Origin: Phlyctochytrium arcticum
Lineage: Eukaryota; Chytridiomycota; Chytridiomycetes; Chytridiales; Chytridiaceae
DNA: 64,000 nt
Direction: 5' to 3'
Assembly (NCBI GenBank): GCA_025602905.1
Contig: JAHLKI010000020.1
Location: 124,001 to 188,000, forward strand
Of the stretch, positions 20,123 to 32,666 are shown in pieces. Each line of letters begins with the position of its first letter. The first letter of the stretch is position 1. The notes below the pieces were generated by a model. It searched no databases. It had not been told where the DNA came from and saw only the letters and a program-made list of their open reading frames with translations. The position numbers and the translations under genes were made by a program.

Positions 20123-22281
20123 TTAAGCAGAGGCCCCTCCGCCTTCCGCAAGACGCTTTTGAACAATGGCCCAGACATTACTCGCATACGCCGTGATGCC
20201 ATTGCCATCACAGAATAGACGGACAGTGCGATATGGATCCTTGTCCTGTCTGTGGACTTTGAGCTCGTAAAGGACATCGTTATGCCCCCGAATACGCAAA
20301 ATGATATAATCGTCTGGGTTTTCGGTAGTAGCAGCAGCGGCAGGGGTGCTCGTAGCCGGCACGGTAGGCGTGGGTGTGGGTTCCGCAGGCGGGACTGGTT
20401 TGCTGGCTGGCGCAAATGGTCCAACTCCGAAAGATCCTGGCGAGCTCATCCCTGCAAATGGGTTGGTGGTGGGTGGAGGAAATGCAGGTGTCATTCCGGT
20501 ACCAAATCCTTGTGTCATTCCACTCATTCCATAAAACACTTGCATGAACGATGCCATCATCTCGGGTGTCATGTTCTGGAACATCAGCATCATTTCCGGA
20601 GTCATTCTAGCCATTGCAGGATTCATACCCGCCATTTGTTGACCAGCAAACATATTGGGTTGACCGGTTGCGGGGCTTGTCTGAGGCTGGCCCCAGTTGG
20701 GGGCCTGCTGCTGCCACATGCTAGGTGTTGGTGTAGGTGTAGGTTGACCAGCTGATGATTCGGCCTGCGCAGGCTGTTCCACTTTAGATGCTTCAGCAGG
20801 CGCGGGAGTAGTAACACTACGCGCTGGAGATGCTGTGCTGGCGCCAAGAGATGGCTGGCTTCCAAGGGAAAGACCAGCAAGTTCGGTGGACAATTCCTCC
20901 ACTTCGGGGGGAGGAGAAGTATCAATTCTGGCCGCACATGCAGCGAATCTCTCAGATGCTGGTGCCGAGGCAGTTGCAGCTTGGGGTTTGGCATTGTCCG
21001 TATTTACCGTACCCTGAGCGTTGGATTGACTGGTAGTTACGGGTTGGACTGGATTACTGCCGGATGCGGGGCCTGGACTGGTCTGAGCAGTTCCATTAAT
21101 GCCGTTCTAAATAAGCGGGTAAGAGAAATGATCGGTTGAGATGCTGACTGAGTTCGTTATTTACTCACCGCCTGTTGCTTGGTCGGGCTACTTTTGAATA
21201 CGAAAACAGGCTGTTGTGTGTTCTGGGCTTGTCCTGACGAAGTAATTCCATTTGTGACTGATTGCGAAGAGGGGGCCGGTGCCATGGGTCGTGGGGTAGC
21301 GGGTGCTGCTTGAGGAGGGACGGGACGTAAGGAAGTTTGGCCCCATTGAGGAGCGGCGGGACGCACAGGAGTTTGACCCCATTGAGGTGCGACGGGACGC
21401 ACAGGAGGTTGTCCTGGTTGAGCGACGGGACGCACCGGAGCTTGAGCTGGTTGAGCGATGGGAGGCGCAGGAGCTTGCCCTGGTTGAGGAGCGGCAGGGC
21501 GCACCGGAGGTTGACCTTGTTGAACGGAAGGACGCACTGGAGCTTGACCTTGTTGTGAAGCAGCCGGGCGCACGGCAGCAGGAGCAGCAGCAGGTCTGGG
21601 CGCGGATGAAGGAGCAGTGGAGGCGGGAGGGGGATTGGTAGGTTGCACCGATGCGCGTGCTGCAGCAGGAGGAGGAGGAGGGGGTAAGCCTTCCAAGTTT
21701 GCTACAGCCTTGCGACTGTCAGGTGCTCCAGCCATCCAAGTTGTTGCCGGGCCCGGGAGTTCAAATTGAAACGCTGATGAGCGTTGCTTCAACTGCCGTC
21801 GCGCGGTAGCACGATCCAGAGGTTGCCCCGGGCGTGTAGCTGGGGGGGCAGCGCGAAGCGATGACCTGGGTGCCGGCACAGCGGGTACTTCACCTCGAGC
21901 TTCGGCCGCCTTTCGTGTCGACTCTCTGGCGACATATATTTCACTTTTTGGCGCACTAATATAACATGGATGATCAACTTGCTGTCCGGCCTCAAATATG
22001 GGAGACAACATACTAGTTCATGCCCTGTCGATACGAATCACCACTTCCAACAGCATCGTTTTGAAGAGCTGGATGTGCAACATGGTCATTCTATTTGGAT
22101 TAAAAAAGTGTCAGTTAGGTTGCCGGTTGTAGCCTTTCCGGGTAGGTCAAGTACGCACCTGTTCAGCAAGCAACTTGTACTTGTTCGAAGTTGCCGCAGC
22201 TTTTTCATTGGAAACCGAAGGCCGGGCGGGCCTACGAGTTGTCCTTTGTGCAGGGAAGTACACCCCGTCGTCGTCTGCCAT
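20123..22281 (-). CDS. Pro/Ala/Gln-rich protein with conserved C-terminal domain, function unknown
   Basis: Four exons (22281-22159, 22090-22014, 21955-21169, 21106-20123) close in frame to 656 aa. The start MADDDGVYFPAQRTTRRPARP is basic and disordered. Exon 3 encodes a run of imperfect 10-12-residue repeats of the type QPGQ-PVRPVAP (about 21330-21570). Exon 4 contains a Met-rich stretch (MNPAMARMTPEMMLMFQNM) and ends with a compact folded-looking segment, DDYIILRIRGHNDVLYELK then DPYRTVRLFCDGNGI and VWAIVQKRLAEGG. That last ~65-residue segment is the only part with the composition of a globular domain. I do not recognise the family. The low-complexity body suggests a scaffold or condensate protein, but this is inference. 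Confidence 0.75.
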
Positions 22282-22758
22282 GCGTCAACCAGTATAAGCT
22301 GGATCTGCTACTTGCAATTAGATGGGCTCCGGTCCGTGGCAAGGGTGAAAGTTGTACCTACCGATAAAGAGGTGGTGGGTCCTTCAATGCCAGACGAATG
22401 CTAGCAGCTATGAAGAACTACGGATATACGTGAGAAGAGTTGCTTCAATCACGTTGTGATCTTTGTCAACGCAAAGTATGGACTCTGGAGGCAGGCTGGA
22501 ATCTGGGAATAGTCAACTTCATTTACCGTTGATCACCATGACAACAAGTCGTTCAGCGCAGTGGCTGCGCAGGAACAGGTATTGTATCGTACTTTCAAAG
22601 CGAACACTCGATGTAAAAATGTGTCTTGAATATTCGGACGACAAGTACAATTAGAGAAAGTCTATAGCTAGTTATGTAAATATATTCTATAACTAAGGTA
22701 ATGTGGTAAGAGGTTTTTGGGATAAATAAGACAGTATGGTAAAGAAAACTAGTCGGCC
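22282..22758. other. Intergenic spacer
   Basis: Nothing coding recognised; AT-rich towards 22620-22740, the 3' flank of the GDPD gene. Confidence 0.5.
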
Positions 22759-24574
22759 TTAGCGTCGCGATCGGAAACGACCACCGCCATTAGCAACTCG
22801 GTAAGCATAAGTGTCAATCAGGTCCTGGCGCAAGGCGGCAAGGTCCAAAGGTGCGTCGGAGGGGATACGCGCAGCCACAACTTCTTCCTGCGTTTGTCGG
22901 CGAGCTACTTGCGCCTTGGCGGATTTCTTCTGGAAAGGATAATCAACGACACCGTCGACGCCCTCACGTCCTTGACCATCCCCACCGTTGTGCTTTTGCC
23001 GGGCAATGTATCGCTCCGCAAATTGCTCGCGCAGAGTGATGGCTTCCGCAACGTTCTCTGTGAACAAACCATCCATTCCCAAGGCCATGTAGTAGAAGAG
23101 CTCGTGACGACGATCCAACGATAGAGCACTGGGCGGTGGCGGGATTGTTTCGCTTGCAGGGAAGGGAACATCTTTTGTTGCCCCGTCGGCTGGGGCAACG
23201 TGGTCGTAACTGCTGTAAAGCGTAAATGGCACTTGCAGAATGCCGCGTTTCCGGGCCTCGTTGAAAAGTTGGGCAGCGGGGATCAGGCCACCGTTTTGTT
23301 GAACTGCCTTGGCTACCTCGTCAGGAGGGCCCCCGGGCATCTCTGCTTTGTAGACCTCCTCAGCTCCGACGATATACATCTCCTTCCAAGGTGAGATGTA
23401 CGTGGCGTACGACGCGACTTCGTCCAGTCCCTTGGGCGTGAGAAGTTCGATGTTGCCGTAGACGAGCTGAACAATGGGCAAGTCTGGTCTTTGCGAGTGA
23501 AGGTACTTTGCCGATTCGGCCTCGAATGACTGAACAACAACGGGCCCACGGCTGTCAGCTGCAGGGATTTGCCAGCGCGGGTCCAGGTGAGAGCTTCCTA
23601 AGCATTGAACATTTGATCCGACAGGCTTTGGTGATCCCTCCGTCCCTCGACCGGTCGCCTTGTAACCATGGCTTTCCAACTCCTTCAAGAACTTGTCTTC
23701 CATAAAATGCGGGCCGGCCCCATGCACTTCATTGTGCCACGAAGGATGCTTGAGCTCCGGAAGGATTCCCAGTACCCGACCACTCCGCTTGGTGTCATCG
23801 GCAATGAGGTTGAAGAACTCTGACAAAGTGGGAATCTGAAATATCCCATCGAAGAAACGCGGGTAGCGCATGGAGGTGGTGTTATCGCCCCCGCCACCAA
23901 CACCGCCGGTGAGACGGAGAGTTCGAAGCTCGGCGAGTTTAAAGTCGTGAATAAGCCAGTCATTGGTAAAGGTGATATTGCCGCCGTTGCCCGAGGGGTC
24001 CCAGATAGTTGTGTTGCGCATCAAATGGGCAAACTCGGGATGGTCCTTCACGTCCGTACCACTTCCAATGGCAAGCTGAAAAGAGTTCAAAATTAGACTG
24101 GGCATAACATATCATGAGTCGTTAATACTTACATCGTGAAACAAGACAAATTCGCCATCCTTGGTGAGTGTCAGATCGGGTTCAACATAATCGGCATGCT
24201 CCCTAAAATAAACTCTGTCAGTATAAATTTCGAACGGAACAGAGTCATTTGAGGTCAAGCTTTACTTACCATACAGCCAAGTGGTAGGCCGGCAAAGTGT
24301 GTTCCGGCAGAGAAAATGTCTTTTCACCGCGATGGGCAAAAACGAGGGCAGGAGTTCCGCGGCAGGTATTCCACCGGTCGGCCTTGGAGCCCGATGGTAA
24401 GGGAGCGGGGAGTTTGGTAGGACTGGGACATGTAGCCTTGGTCGCGGGTGTGCTCGTTGGCTGTAATGTTGTACTACCGAAGGGTCGGGGAGGGGGTGCC
24501 GCGGCGGAGAATGAAGCATTCGCGAGCACCAGAAATGAGGCCGTCGCAGAGAAGGAGAAGATGGAGGCCTTCAT
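22759..24574 (-). CDS. Secreted glycerophosphodiester phosphodiesterase (GDPD)
   Basis: Three exons (24574-24270, 24202-24133, 24075-22759) give 563 aa. Signal peptide MKASIFSFSATASFLVLANAS, then a Pro/Thr-rich linker. The GDPD catalytic layout follows: HRGEKTFSLPEHT, VEPDLTLTKDGEFVLFHD (metal-binding Glu and Asp, second catalytic His), and GILPELKHPSWH. Later blocks PVVVQSFEAES and FYYMALGMDGLFTENV complete the TIM barrel. The enzyme hydrolyses glycerophosphodiesters to glycerol-3-phosphate and an alcohol, and would act outside the cell in phosphate or choline scavenging. There is an insertion of ~40 residues between beta strands relative to bacterial GlpQ. The C-terminal 80 residues are charged and probably disordered. 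Confidence 0.9.
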
Positions 24575-24630
24575 ACTGTTGAGGATCTACTGTTTAATCG
24601 TGGTGCGGGAAGAAAGAGCGCATCAAACAC

Positions 24631-24640
24631 TCTTTTTATA
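24631..24640 (-). promoter_or_regulatory. Putative TATA box of the GDPD gene
   Basis: TATAAAAAGA on the minus strand, about 60 bp upstream of the GDPD start codon at 24574. Confidence 0.5.
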
Positions 24641-25511
24641 TTCCGTCTGCCACCAACAAAAAGATCTGAACATGCATGCAGCGTCCAGATCCATTTTTGG
24701 CTCTGCACCCGCCATGTTTTTTTCGTCAAGCTTGTACAACCGAGATCCACCACGTTTTGTAAAGCATGGCCGTGAAGCCGTGGCCGTGAATCTCCGACGA
24801 GTACCACGGTTCGAGGTCCGATCCAGCAAAAAGAATTTTAGAACTTTGGGCCCGACTCCGCTCCCCGGTCACTCCCGAGGCTCTTGTTCAGGCTACGTTC
24901 TAAATTGTAGCATTAGCGGCATTTGAAACAACACCTTCTATCTCTCCCTCGAGTTATTTCTTGCCAACATGAATTTGCCTTTCAAATTCTCAAGTAATTG
25001 GGAAACGTTAACCGAGAATAGATTTAACTTGTAAAGGCACTTCATGCCAATGCTCATGGTTCTCTCCAGGGCTTGCTTTTAGGTTGCTTCAACGTACAAT
25101 ATGCGTCCACAATTCGCGACAACTTCGTCCCAAGCAATCCGCGCGGTGACTCTGCTAAAAGTTTCCAACGCCCAAAAAGGATAACCTTAAAGTTTAAAAG
25201 CGTTAAGCAGTCAGGGGTCCCCGGCCTTAGAACTGTGGGTGGACCAAATCCCGGAGAATATCTCTGTGGCTTTGCATTTGTCGGGGTTTGCATTTGCTCG
25301 AGTTCTATAGTTAGAGAGCTGGGTGAACATTAGCCATAGCCGCAAACTATGTACTCTGGATCTGATCCTCTCCTTTTGTCAAAGCATACTTTGTGTACTT
25401 GGTAGATTGCAGCATCAGATCACGACACACTACATTAGCAACTCAGTGCCCCGCAGCGGAAAAAAAACGTTCCTTTGATTGTAGTGTAGACTTTTACAGC
25501 TCAGCGCCGTC
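24641..25511. other. Intergenic region between divergent genes
   Basis: About 0.9 kb without a credible gene; short open frames here lack splice or family support. Confidence 0.5.
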
Positions 25512-27524
25512 ATGCCTCCAAAAAAGAAAAAGAAGGGCTCTGGAAAAAAGAAAGGGAAGCGATCAAAGGGAGGGCGAAAGGGCAAGAAGTTGTCGTCTGA
25601 GCAAGCCAGCACAGTGTTAACTTTCATCATGTGAGAAAAAATCTTCTTTCGCTCATCGCCTTGGAGTGGGCTGACAAAATCTGTATCATTTTGAATAGGG
25701 TAGAAGCTCGGAAGCAATCTATTCTATTTTATCGCACCTTATATATTGAACAGTATGTTTTCTGCTTGTCGTTGGCAATTGTGATGAGACCCGCGTTGAA
25801 CCCCAGGTCGTTTTTCAGAAAAGATGATACCAAACGCCTCAAGGCGAGATTACGCCGGGTGGAAGCTGAACGCTATGGGAATATGCGTGACTTGCTAGAT
25901 ACGACTGAGAGCATGGTCGGTAAGCTCAAGAAGATGACTGGGCAAAAGGCTGCGTATGATCGGACACGACCGTTTGATCCGGATCTGGACAAGCGACTAC
26001 TGCAGCAAAGAGTGGACATTGAAGGTAAACGACTCTCTCAAAGCTTTTCCAAGTCATCAATGAGAACCTAACATGTAGTGACATTGTTTAGTGCTGTTTG
26101 ACAACATGACTGCGCAATCTAATCGCCTGACTGAGCTAACCACCACCTATACCCGTCTTCTGACAACGACCACGGCAGACCTTGAAGCCGAAAAGGCCGA
26201 GCTAGCTACTGACCGGGAAAAGCAACTGGCCCGTCATGAATTTGAGATTGCCGATCTGCACCGGAAGCACGAGCAAAACAGTACGGGTTCACGTCGCAGA
26301 GCGGATAAAATTGTCATTGGGGTAGAAAGCATTGCATCACAGCATGAATTGGATCAAATGTCTCTATCCGAAATCCGCATCTTTCAGAGAAATCGAAAAT
26401 TGGTCAAGTTGGTGACTGCTGCGCGTGAGGAGACGCGCAAGCTGCAAGCCATTGTACAAAAACTAGAGGAGAAAAATGTCGCATTGTCAAAAGAATTGAG
26501 TGTGGCTGTTGACTGGGACTTGGGAATCGGGCTCTTGGCTGACCTAGATCTGGACTCGGCCAGTGATAGTGACTCCTCTGATGACTCTTGTAGCGATTCT
26601 ACAGAAGATGATGCAGAGGATGGCGACAGCGGTGATGAAGTGGATGACGATTATGAAGCTGGCGAGAACCCCGCGCCTCGCTCAAACCGAATCCAGTCCA
26701 TCATTGATTCTGTAGTGACCCAATCCCATCTATCAAGTCCCAGTATGTTGGCTTCATCGCGACTTGGGTCACCATCCAGACCAACTTCTTCTCACATTCC
26801 CTCAAACTCCGCAACCACCCCATCCAAACGATCTCATCCTCCATCAGCATCCAATCTCCCTCGTCGAATGCCAAGTCGACCATCTACAGCATCGTCCACT
26901 GGCCCTTCCCACGACACACCACACTCTTATTTATCTACTGCTCCACCCTCCCGGTCCTGGTCCGCCAATAGCGCAGCCAAAGCACGAAACGCAAGTAATA
27001 CAGAAACTATTCGAGCCTCTCCTCAAAATGTCTCACGTCGAATAGTGTCGGAAGGTGCCGGACATAAATCCACCTGCAGTACACCATCCAGGAGTCGTAC
27101 GGGGGCCCCATCAGCGCGCATTGCTTCTTCTTACGCGTCGCTTACCCGGCTCTTCCCAGGCTCAAGGACTGGCCCACCCAAACGGAACTCAGCAGGCGGT
27201 CTAAAACCGCTTCCGCCACTGACAAAGCCACCTTCATCCTCAGCGTACACAACATCAGCCGGTGGACTTGCTGCAGCCATTGCACAACATCCTCGGAATG
27301 CTCCCCCACCTGCAGCTTGCAAACCCACTCACCCTACAATTATAACATCTGCAAGCTCCCTCACAATCATGGACTTACTGCACCGCGCAAACATCCGGGC
27401 TGCTCAGCAGCTGAAAGCATCTGGACTAGGAGTTGAGGGGTCCCAAATAGATATGCAGCATCCGGAATCTGGTCATGCAGGGGGACTCATGTACCAAGGT
27501 GGACTGGTAGCTCAATTGCGATAA
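25512..27524 (+). CDS. Coiled-coil protein with basic N-terminus, possibly flagellar/basal-body associated
   Basis: Four exons (25512-25630, 25699-25752, 25819-26024, 26092-27524) give 603 aa. The start MPPKKKKKGSGKKKGKR is a lysine-rich tail typical of several ciliary coiled-coil proteins. Residues ~40-330 are predicted coiled coil (KRLKARLRRVEAERYGN, LEAEKAELATDREKQLARHE, FQRNRKLVKLVTAAREE). An acidic stretch of Asp/Ser/Glu follows (DSASDSDSSDDSCSDS), then a Ser/Pro-rich disordered C-terminus. The basic head plus central coiled coil resembles the DUF4515/CCDC-type proteins of motile cilia, but I cannot name an orthologue. The genomic presence of another ciliary gene makes this plausible and no more than that. 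Confidence 0.75.
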
Positions 27525-27677
27525 TGGAGATGACCCTCCTTCGGATACTATATCGTTGATAGAGATTGTGTGTGCTGCGGTGGTATTTAATGATAAAACT
27601 TATGTTACAAGCTGACTAGTTAGGCAGTTTATGGCTGTATTTTTCTCCCTGGTATAGATATAATCGCCAACGGCCCG

Positions 27678-29499
27678 TTACCAGTTGTCTTTGATGATGA
27701 TCAAATCCGTGACCAGCCATGCGGTCAATATGGGGATGGAAAGCAAGTACGACCAGAACAGTAGGCGCGCAGTCACTGTCTCATGGTTCCTTTGAGCTTG
27801 AGAGATATTCATGAGGTTCAGTGCGGTTGGACAGGCCACCAAAAGAAGCATCGCTATGGATCATCATAATGTTAACTAAAAACCAGTGGCGCTGACAATA
27901 TTCATGACTTACCCATGGCAAAAGTGGGGTCGCGCAATAACGCTACGTGATCTTTGGCGCCCAGGATAATGAAAATCATAACGGCGGGGGTGAGAATCAT
28001 TCGGATCAAGATGACGAGTGCGACATCTAGCGCTTCCGCCTTGCGGTCCACATCATCTGCCTGCTTCATACTGGCCAATTGGCCGCCAAGGGTCAGAATG
28101 ATGATGGGAACAGACGCTTCACCGAGACTGTAGAGAGGTTCAGTGATAAGTCCTTGCATGGGGGCGCGCGCGCCGGGCTCTTTGGCAAAGAAAACTGCCT
28201 TGAGCGGTGGTATTAGCCCAATGAAGAGAGCTAAAAGTGCCGCGTATAATGGGGCATTCATCAACTCTTGAAAACTCGTTAGCGAGTTGCGCCACCAGCT
28301 AGTAATCGTAACATGCTCCTCAACGTCACCCTGGCTATACATCTGACTATGCTGAGAGTCGGGTGATTGTGGCCCTGATGAATAGTGACTAGGACCAGGG
28401 ACTGGACCCGGGAGAAGCAGAGGGGTGCTCTCTGAGAGCAACCTCGGAGAGCTGGGAGAACTAAGTGGTGATAGAGGGTCATGGTGGGCAAGTGTCGGGT
28501 CAGTCTCCTCACTGGGTGACCGCTGAAATATCATGGATCTTCTACGAAGACGCCGAGCGTAGGTCTGTGGATCTGATTCGGGAATATCCGCCAGAACGGC
28601 ATCGCCGGGGAAGAGTTCCCTCTCGTGGCTTGCGCTCAAAGGTGGAGATAGTGGAGGTTCAAAACTTGTGAAGCCCTCATTGGTTGGACTTGCTGAGTGA
28701 TTACCAGCAACGTGCACGGGGCCGTTAATTTGAAGGTTCTGATTGTAAACTTGAGTTGGTTCGGGAACGTCTTCCTTCCCGACCGGAGCTAAAAGGCGGT
28801 AGCACAACGTCCATCGCACAATATTGGAAAACAGACTGAAGAAAAGTACAAAGGCGATGCCGCGCCGAGCGACATCACCAGGATTCCCGTCTTTTGGTTG
28901 TAGAACAGCTCGGGAACCCGGATCTCGAGCGAGACTATGCATCAACGCAACCTAGAGATCTCGGATGAGTGCTTTCCAAAAGCATTCAATTAACTATGAT
29001 TAGCGGCACCTACCGGTAGGGAGTTGGTGTTACTCATCATTGCCGCTGAAGCAATAAATCGTGCTCTCGATACGGGAATATTGAGTAATTTAGCAGCCAT
29101 CACTGCTAGAATGTAAGAGATCGTTGTAAACACTACAAACAAAGCTGGACCAACAGAGTCAATGTCAGGGATTATGAACATCATCCAAAGCCTACATACC
29201 GGGTATTGGCCACCATTGGTAAAAGGACTCAAAGTTGACCGTCTGGGCAATCGACACAAGTAGCAAGCAGGGAGCCAGTAGCTGTACAACCATGCGAGCC
29301 AGATCCTACAGCTTACGAATGAATATCCAGATATACACCTAATAAGAGGAACACATTGACTCACCCGCTGCATGGAAAGTGGAAAGTTGCCGTATAGAGC
29401 ATACACCCAACCCGCTGCCACTACAAATGCAACCGCTCCCAAGGACTGAAGCGCAGCCAAAGCGAGATCCACGGACGAACCCGGTGAAGGCGAAGGCAT
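27678..29499 (-). CDS. Auxin efflux carrier (AEC) family membrane transporter
   Basis: Five exons (29499-29365, 29305-29200, 29144-29014, 28951-27913, 27853-27678) close to 528 aa. The N-terminal membrane half contains GAVAFVVAAGWVYALYG, LLAPCLLLVSIAQ and the AEC hallmark SNTNSLPVALMHSLA, which spans an intron. A long polar, Ser/Pro-rich central loop (about residues 150-270) separates it from the C-terminal membrane half (LIPPLKAVFF, SVPIIILTLGGQLA, MLLLVACPTALNLMNISQ). This 5 + loop + 5 layout matches fungal AEC/PIN-like proteins such as those near yeast YLR152C and fission yeast SPAC5D6.04. These are thought to sit in ER or plasma membrane; fungal substrates are undefined. Confidence 0.9.
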
Positions 29500-29767
29500 G
29501 GTGGGCGAATGCTACAGGTCAACTTGCGATGGCTCAGGCGGCGTATGTCTTTTGTTTAAATACGTTGCTAGATCTTGGAATTTATAGATGCGAAGGATAT
29601 TTCTTTGCCACCAAAACCGGTTTTAGCTTTTAACAACTTTTTGGTGCTGACATCACAAGACCAGCGTGTCAGAAAGTGAGACGCGTTCGGACACGTTCGG
29701 ACACGACTTTGGCAAACTTCGGAGTTTCAACTTTCAGCTTTTTCAGACTGGGGATTCAAGGTAGAAA

Positions 29768-31157
29768 ATGGACGACGACGACAATATCCCCGCGGTAAGA
29801 GGCAAATAACACAAGTACATAGAATGAACTAACTCTCTTGTATCCATCGACAGCTGCCCCCATCGTTCCAAATAGATCAGTCTTTCCTCAATCCTGACAC
29901 TGCCCGCCCTACACCTTGGCCTTTTGACCCATCAAGAGCACCACTATTACCTTCAATAGGAGGAGATACTCCAGATGCCGTTTCCGGGGAGAGAAAGACT
30001 GCAGCCGAAAAAAAGGCTGAGAGACAGGCGGAAGAAAAGGCAGCTCGTGCTGTGAGGCGATACGTCAAGCTTGATGCTGAGAGGTTCGCTCTTCTTCTCG
30101 CATGTCCTAAAAGAGGAAAACAAGTGCTGATATCCTCCTAGAATCCTTGGCGCAGATGGCCTTCCACGCTTGAGGCGACTTTCAACAAAAATGAAATTCA
30201 AAGGACGAGGACATGAGGTTAGTCGGGCCCGCATCCACCCGAATACGATGGATCAATGTTCTCACGCACTTACAGTATGAGGATCTGCAAAAACTCATGG
30301 CATTTTATCAAATATGGGCTCACCGACTCTTTCCAAAACTACAATTCAACAGCTTTATTACCCGCGCGGAGAAAGTATGCCGTGAAAAACGCCTCAGAGT
30401 ATGTATTCCATTCCGCCAAATCTGCAGCATGCGCGAAACTCATGAGAATTGCTTGGCAGATATTTGTAGGTTCCATGTTGCAAGAAGACCGACGTCGACA
30501 TAACCTACAAATGGACATGGACATGGACATGGATACCGCGGCAAATGAGGAAGAACCGAGTGGACAGAATGCTGGCGAGAACGCTCGGGCATCGACTGGA
30601 AGCAACCGCAATGACGCTGAAGACGCTGATGATGATGGGAATGATGGCGATGAACAAGACTTTAGCGAGGATGATGGCGGTTCGTCTCTGAATCTCTCCT
30701 TATGTTTACATGGTAGCTAAATCAGTACATAGATACATTGGGTCTTTTCTCAGCACCATCGACAACTTCCAATGCACTGACAACTTCTAATGCACCGACA
30801 ACCTCTAACGTTGCCGAAGGAACTTCAGCAGCTCCTCCACCTGTGGCCTTACCATCCCCCCCACTCAACACCCCATCCAACATTGAAGGGTTCGCATTAA
30901 CTGGCTCGGAATCCACATCGGCAGAGACGCTGGCGCGAATAGCAGCCAATAAAGAACGCGCACTTCGCATTATGGCTGAAAAGAAACGACAACGCGAGCA
31001 AGAGGCCGCCGAGAGGGAACGAGTACGCATGGAGGCTGAAGCCGAGATTTTGGACATGCAGGAAATTGAGAGGGACGCGCCGACAAATGGGGTAGTCACT
31101 GAAGAAAAGCCGAACGATGATTCACCACTTTTCCCTGACGATATGGTGGACTTTTAA
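29768..31157 (+). CDS. csm3: Replication fork protection factor Csm3/Swi3 (TIPIN)
   Basis: Six exons (29768-29794, 29854-30083, 30142-30217, 30276-30398, 30460-30679, 30754-31157) close to 359 aa. The diagnostic Swi3 domain is VKLDAERILGADGLPRLRRL, then [34 protein letters not shown] and EKRLR. In other species this subunit pairs with Tof1/Timeless at replication forks to couple helicase and polymerase, and to enforce S-phase checkpoints. N-terminal residues 1-75 are acidic/Pro-rich. The C-terminal half is acidic (DAEDADDDGNDGDEQD), then carries Thr-Ser-Asn-Ala repeats, a charged helix (ERALRIMAEKKRQREQE), and ends SPLFPDDMVDF. A (GACATG)n-like repeat at 30510-30535 encodes alternating Met-Asp. 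Confidence 0.9.
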
Positions 31158-31528
31158 AAAAAACACATCAATCCCGCATCCTGAACATTGGTCCATTAAT
31201 GCGAAATCACTTGCATTTCCGGCGATCACCCCCGGCATCGTATTCAGGTTTTCGCATGGAGTTGAAGCCTCAATGGCATGGGACATGTTGTCAATCAAGT
31301 CCAGATCGAAGGAAATTTGAATGCTTCCATTTTGGAATTTCGAAGTGAACAAGGACAATTGATGAGGGTATCGAACAGTGGAAATTGACAATGCGATCAA
31401 AGTATATGACGCAAATATGAGGGTCTGAAAGATAGATAAACTCAACCTTAAGCAACAATGCGTGTTCCCTATGGCACGCAATGAACGGTGCGTCATGGGA
31501 AAATTCCTGAACGGAAATGCCCAACCCC

Positions 31529-31535
31529 TATAAAA
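31529..31535 (+). promoter_or_regulatory. Putative TATA box
   Basis: TATAAAA about 105 bp upstream of the ATG at 31640. Confidence 0.5.
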
Positions 31536-31639
31536 TGATGGCAGGGCTGGACTTTTCCTCACCCGATCGAAGCCCAGAAAACCCTGTTTATTGAAACTCA
31601 TCCTTCATATCCTCTAATCGCTAAAGATTGACTGACAAC

Positions 31640-32141
31640 ATGCGCTTCTTTGCCCTTTTACTTACTGTCCTTCCTCTGATTGCTGCCATCCCAATTGATG
31701 TTGAAAAGCGCCAAGGCGGCACACTGAGCGTCTACGTTGTAAACTCAGCTTGTCTGGAGAGCGAAGATTTGATCACCAAGACCGAGCCCTACATCACTGT
31801 TGCCATCAATGGCGGGGCAGAGCAACGTACCCAAAAGACGGGCGACGGGACAACGTTTACCATCTAGTGAGCATCATCTGCACCCATCTTTAAAATTCTG
31901 CGACTAATCATTTTTGGGGTTAACTTTTAGCGGGGAAACTCTCACGTTCCCCAACGCCCCTGCCAATGCCGTGATTGACATTGTAGCAAAGGACGCAGAC
32001 GTTATCCGGGATGACACGATTGGCAAGGGTAGTGTAGATATTTCCAAAGTGGACATCTCCAAACCAATTACTGTGGAGTTGAAGCACTTGGCGGGGTTGG
32101 CCAATGCAGGCATTGTCACCATTTTTGTCACTCGTACATAG
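31640..32141 (+). CDS. Small secreted protein with C2-like beta-sandwich, Kex2-type processing site
   Basis: Two exons (31640-31866, 31931-32141) give 145 aa. The frame is open a further 12 nt upstream (an ATG at 31628), but the start at 31640 gives the cleaner signal peptide MRFFALLLTVLPLIAA. A short propeptide ends in EKR, a Kex2-type dibasic site. The mature part reads as a single beta-rich domain: GTLSVYVVNSACLES, TEPYITVAINGG, TKTGDGTTFTIYGETLTFP-like strands, VIDIVAKDADVIRDDTIGKG. The last resembles the D-x-D-x(2)-DD-x-I-G strand of C2 domains. A secreted single C2 domain is unusual; similar short proteins occur in fungi and oomycetes. Function unknown. Confidence 0.78.
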
Positions 32142-32666
32142 TATACACTCGAGTAATAAACGCTACTTTCACCACTTTTCATGATACTGCACATCCTGTA
32201 TAACACTTTCAATAATTGAAGTTTACCTCACTGTTTTTATTACGTAGGAGTTATTTTTGCCAGTTACCATCTGCTGAAATCAAAATTCAAACATCGTATT
32301 GCTCAATCACTTGGTCGAGGCTTCAATCCAAAAAAAAATCCTTTTTTTTCCTTTTATTATTTTTATTTACAGACGAAAAAAATGCTCTCTCAACCTCCAT
32401 CTTGACCATCTTGACCCTTTCCCAAATGCTCTCAATTTTGTTTTTGGAATGCTATATGCACAAGATGTGGAGATGGCCGCATTCAGACTTTGAACTTCTG
32501 CTTACCCCATGAAACGAGGCGCGTGATTTCCGCTCTCTGGTGTCCCGATCCATCATACATGTAGACCTCTACCGTATAGCACTGTACTTTTCCCCATAAC
32601 CCAGCGTCTCCTACTCAAAGTAATCACGACCTCAACCTCCTGCAGATTACACTTTCCACATTTTGC
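32142..32666. other. Intergenic spacer
   Basis: AT-rich with A and T runs; no gene or RNA recognised. The last ~60 bp are the leader of the UBA-LRR gene. Confidence 0.5.
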
